Source: Hyphomicrobiales bacterium
GTDB lineage: Bacteria; Pseudomonadota; Alphaproteobacteria; Rhizobiales; Aestuariivirgaceae
Assembly: GCA_027031305.1 (NCBI GenBank)
Contig: JALVRJ010000239.1
Location: 1-13,758, forward strand
Reading direction: 5' to 3'
DNA: 13,758 nucleotides
The position numbers and the translations under genes were made by a program. The notes under the pieces were generated by a model that did not search any database, was not told the origin of the DNA, and saw only the letters and a list, made by a program, of their open reading frames with translations. Numbering within the stretch: the first letter of the stretch is position 1; each line of letters begins with the position of its first letter. Below are positions 13,368 to 13,758 of the stretch, one piece after another.

Positions 13368-13758
13368 TCACCCCGCACTGGAGAGCTCCATCAATCGCGC
13401 AACGCGCCCAAGCACCCCGACGACGAACTGCCGCCTGTCCAGGTTCACCGCCTCCAGCGCCGCCAGCCGCTCGCGCATGTCGGCCAGCACATCCGCCAGC
13501 CGCGCCGCCTGTGCCGTGTGCCCGGCCCGCGCCGCCTCCTGCATCCGCCGATGCAGCCATTGTTCCATCAGCTCGCAGAACAACGGGAAATCCGCCCGCG
13601 CCTGTTTCTGTCCCAACGCCTGCGCCACGCGGCCGAACACGGCCTGCCGCGCCGCCCCGGGCTCCCCCGGCCCGGCGGCAAGCACCCGCTCCACCTCTCG
13701 CCACAGCTCCGGCGCGCCGCTGGTGGCCAGGTCCAGCGCGCGGCCCGGCGCGCCGGGC
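13368..13758 (-). CDS. holB: DNA polymerase III subunit delta' (C-terminal part)
   Basis: Only the 3' part is in the window; the frame is open to the right edge and ends at the TGA at 13368. About 129 residues are visible. They begin with PGAPGRALDLATSGAPELWR, matching the GSPGRAL motif after the AAA+ module of delta', and continue as an all-helical domain rich in Arg, Ala and Leu, like the C-terminal collar domain of clamp-loader subunits. The identification rests on that motif and on position: tmk-holB-metG-tatD-MBL is a conserved alphaproteobacterial order (from memory). The N-terminal ATPase part, which would prove it, lies outside the window. Confidence 0.8.
   Translation of the reverse strand, partial: PGAPGRALDLATSGAPELWREVERVLAAGPGEPGAARQAVFGRVAQALGQKQARADFPLFCELMEQWLHRRMQEAARAGHTAQAARLADVLADMRERLAALEAVNLDRRQFVVGVLGRVARLMELSSAG

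Overview
The window is a GC-rich stretch of chromosome from an alphaproteobacterium. The gene order tRNA-Tyr, tRNA-Gly, tuf, tRNA-Trp, secE, nusG, the hfq-hflX pair, and the holB-metG-tatD-metallohydrolase run all point to that class, possibly a Rhodospirillales-like lineage (inference from gene content only). Most of it is core housekeeping DNA with tightly packed genes.

Region 1 (1-3460, all on the minus strand, read right to left) is the translation and transcription cluster. A strong sigma70-type promoter at 3427-3455 drives tRNA-Tyr(GTA), tRNA-Gly(TCC) and tuf (EF-Tu), ending at a GC-rich terminator. A second unit makes tRNA-Trp(CCA). A third makes SecE and NusG. Between tRNA-Trp and secE is about 650 bp of non-coding DNA. 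It holds an exact copy of the 3' end of tRNA-Trp, alternative hairpins, a 21-bp inverted repeat and a perfect 46-bp palindrome. The tRNA copy looks like an attachment-site scar.

Region 2 (3500-6808, plus strand) holds rlmB (23S rRNA 2'-O-methyltransferase), a REP-like inverted repeat, a 65-residue DUF1737-type protein, tRNA-Leu(TAA), hfq and hflX. The hfq leader carries four consecutive ARN triplets just before the ribosome binding site, suggesting Hfq binds its own message. A 22-codon ORF links hfq to hflX by ATGA overlaps at both ends.

Region 3 (6840-9711) is the accessory part. It has a TadG-like von Willebrand A protein with an unusual Cys/Trp/Arg-rich insert and an AT-rich upstream region, an alpha/beta hydrolase, and a small zinc-finger protein of the NDUFS6-like zf-CHCC type.

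Region 4 (9736-13758, minus strand) is the conserved run holB (3' end only), metG, tatD and a PhnP-like metallo-beta-lactamase hydrolase. metG and tatD overlap by ATGA. I see no CRISPR array, insertion sequence, phage gene cluster or obvious new multi-gene system. The best leads are the tRNA-Trp scar, the hfq leader and coupling ORF, and the Cys-rich insert of the VWA protein.
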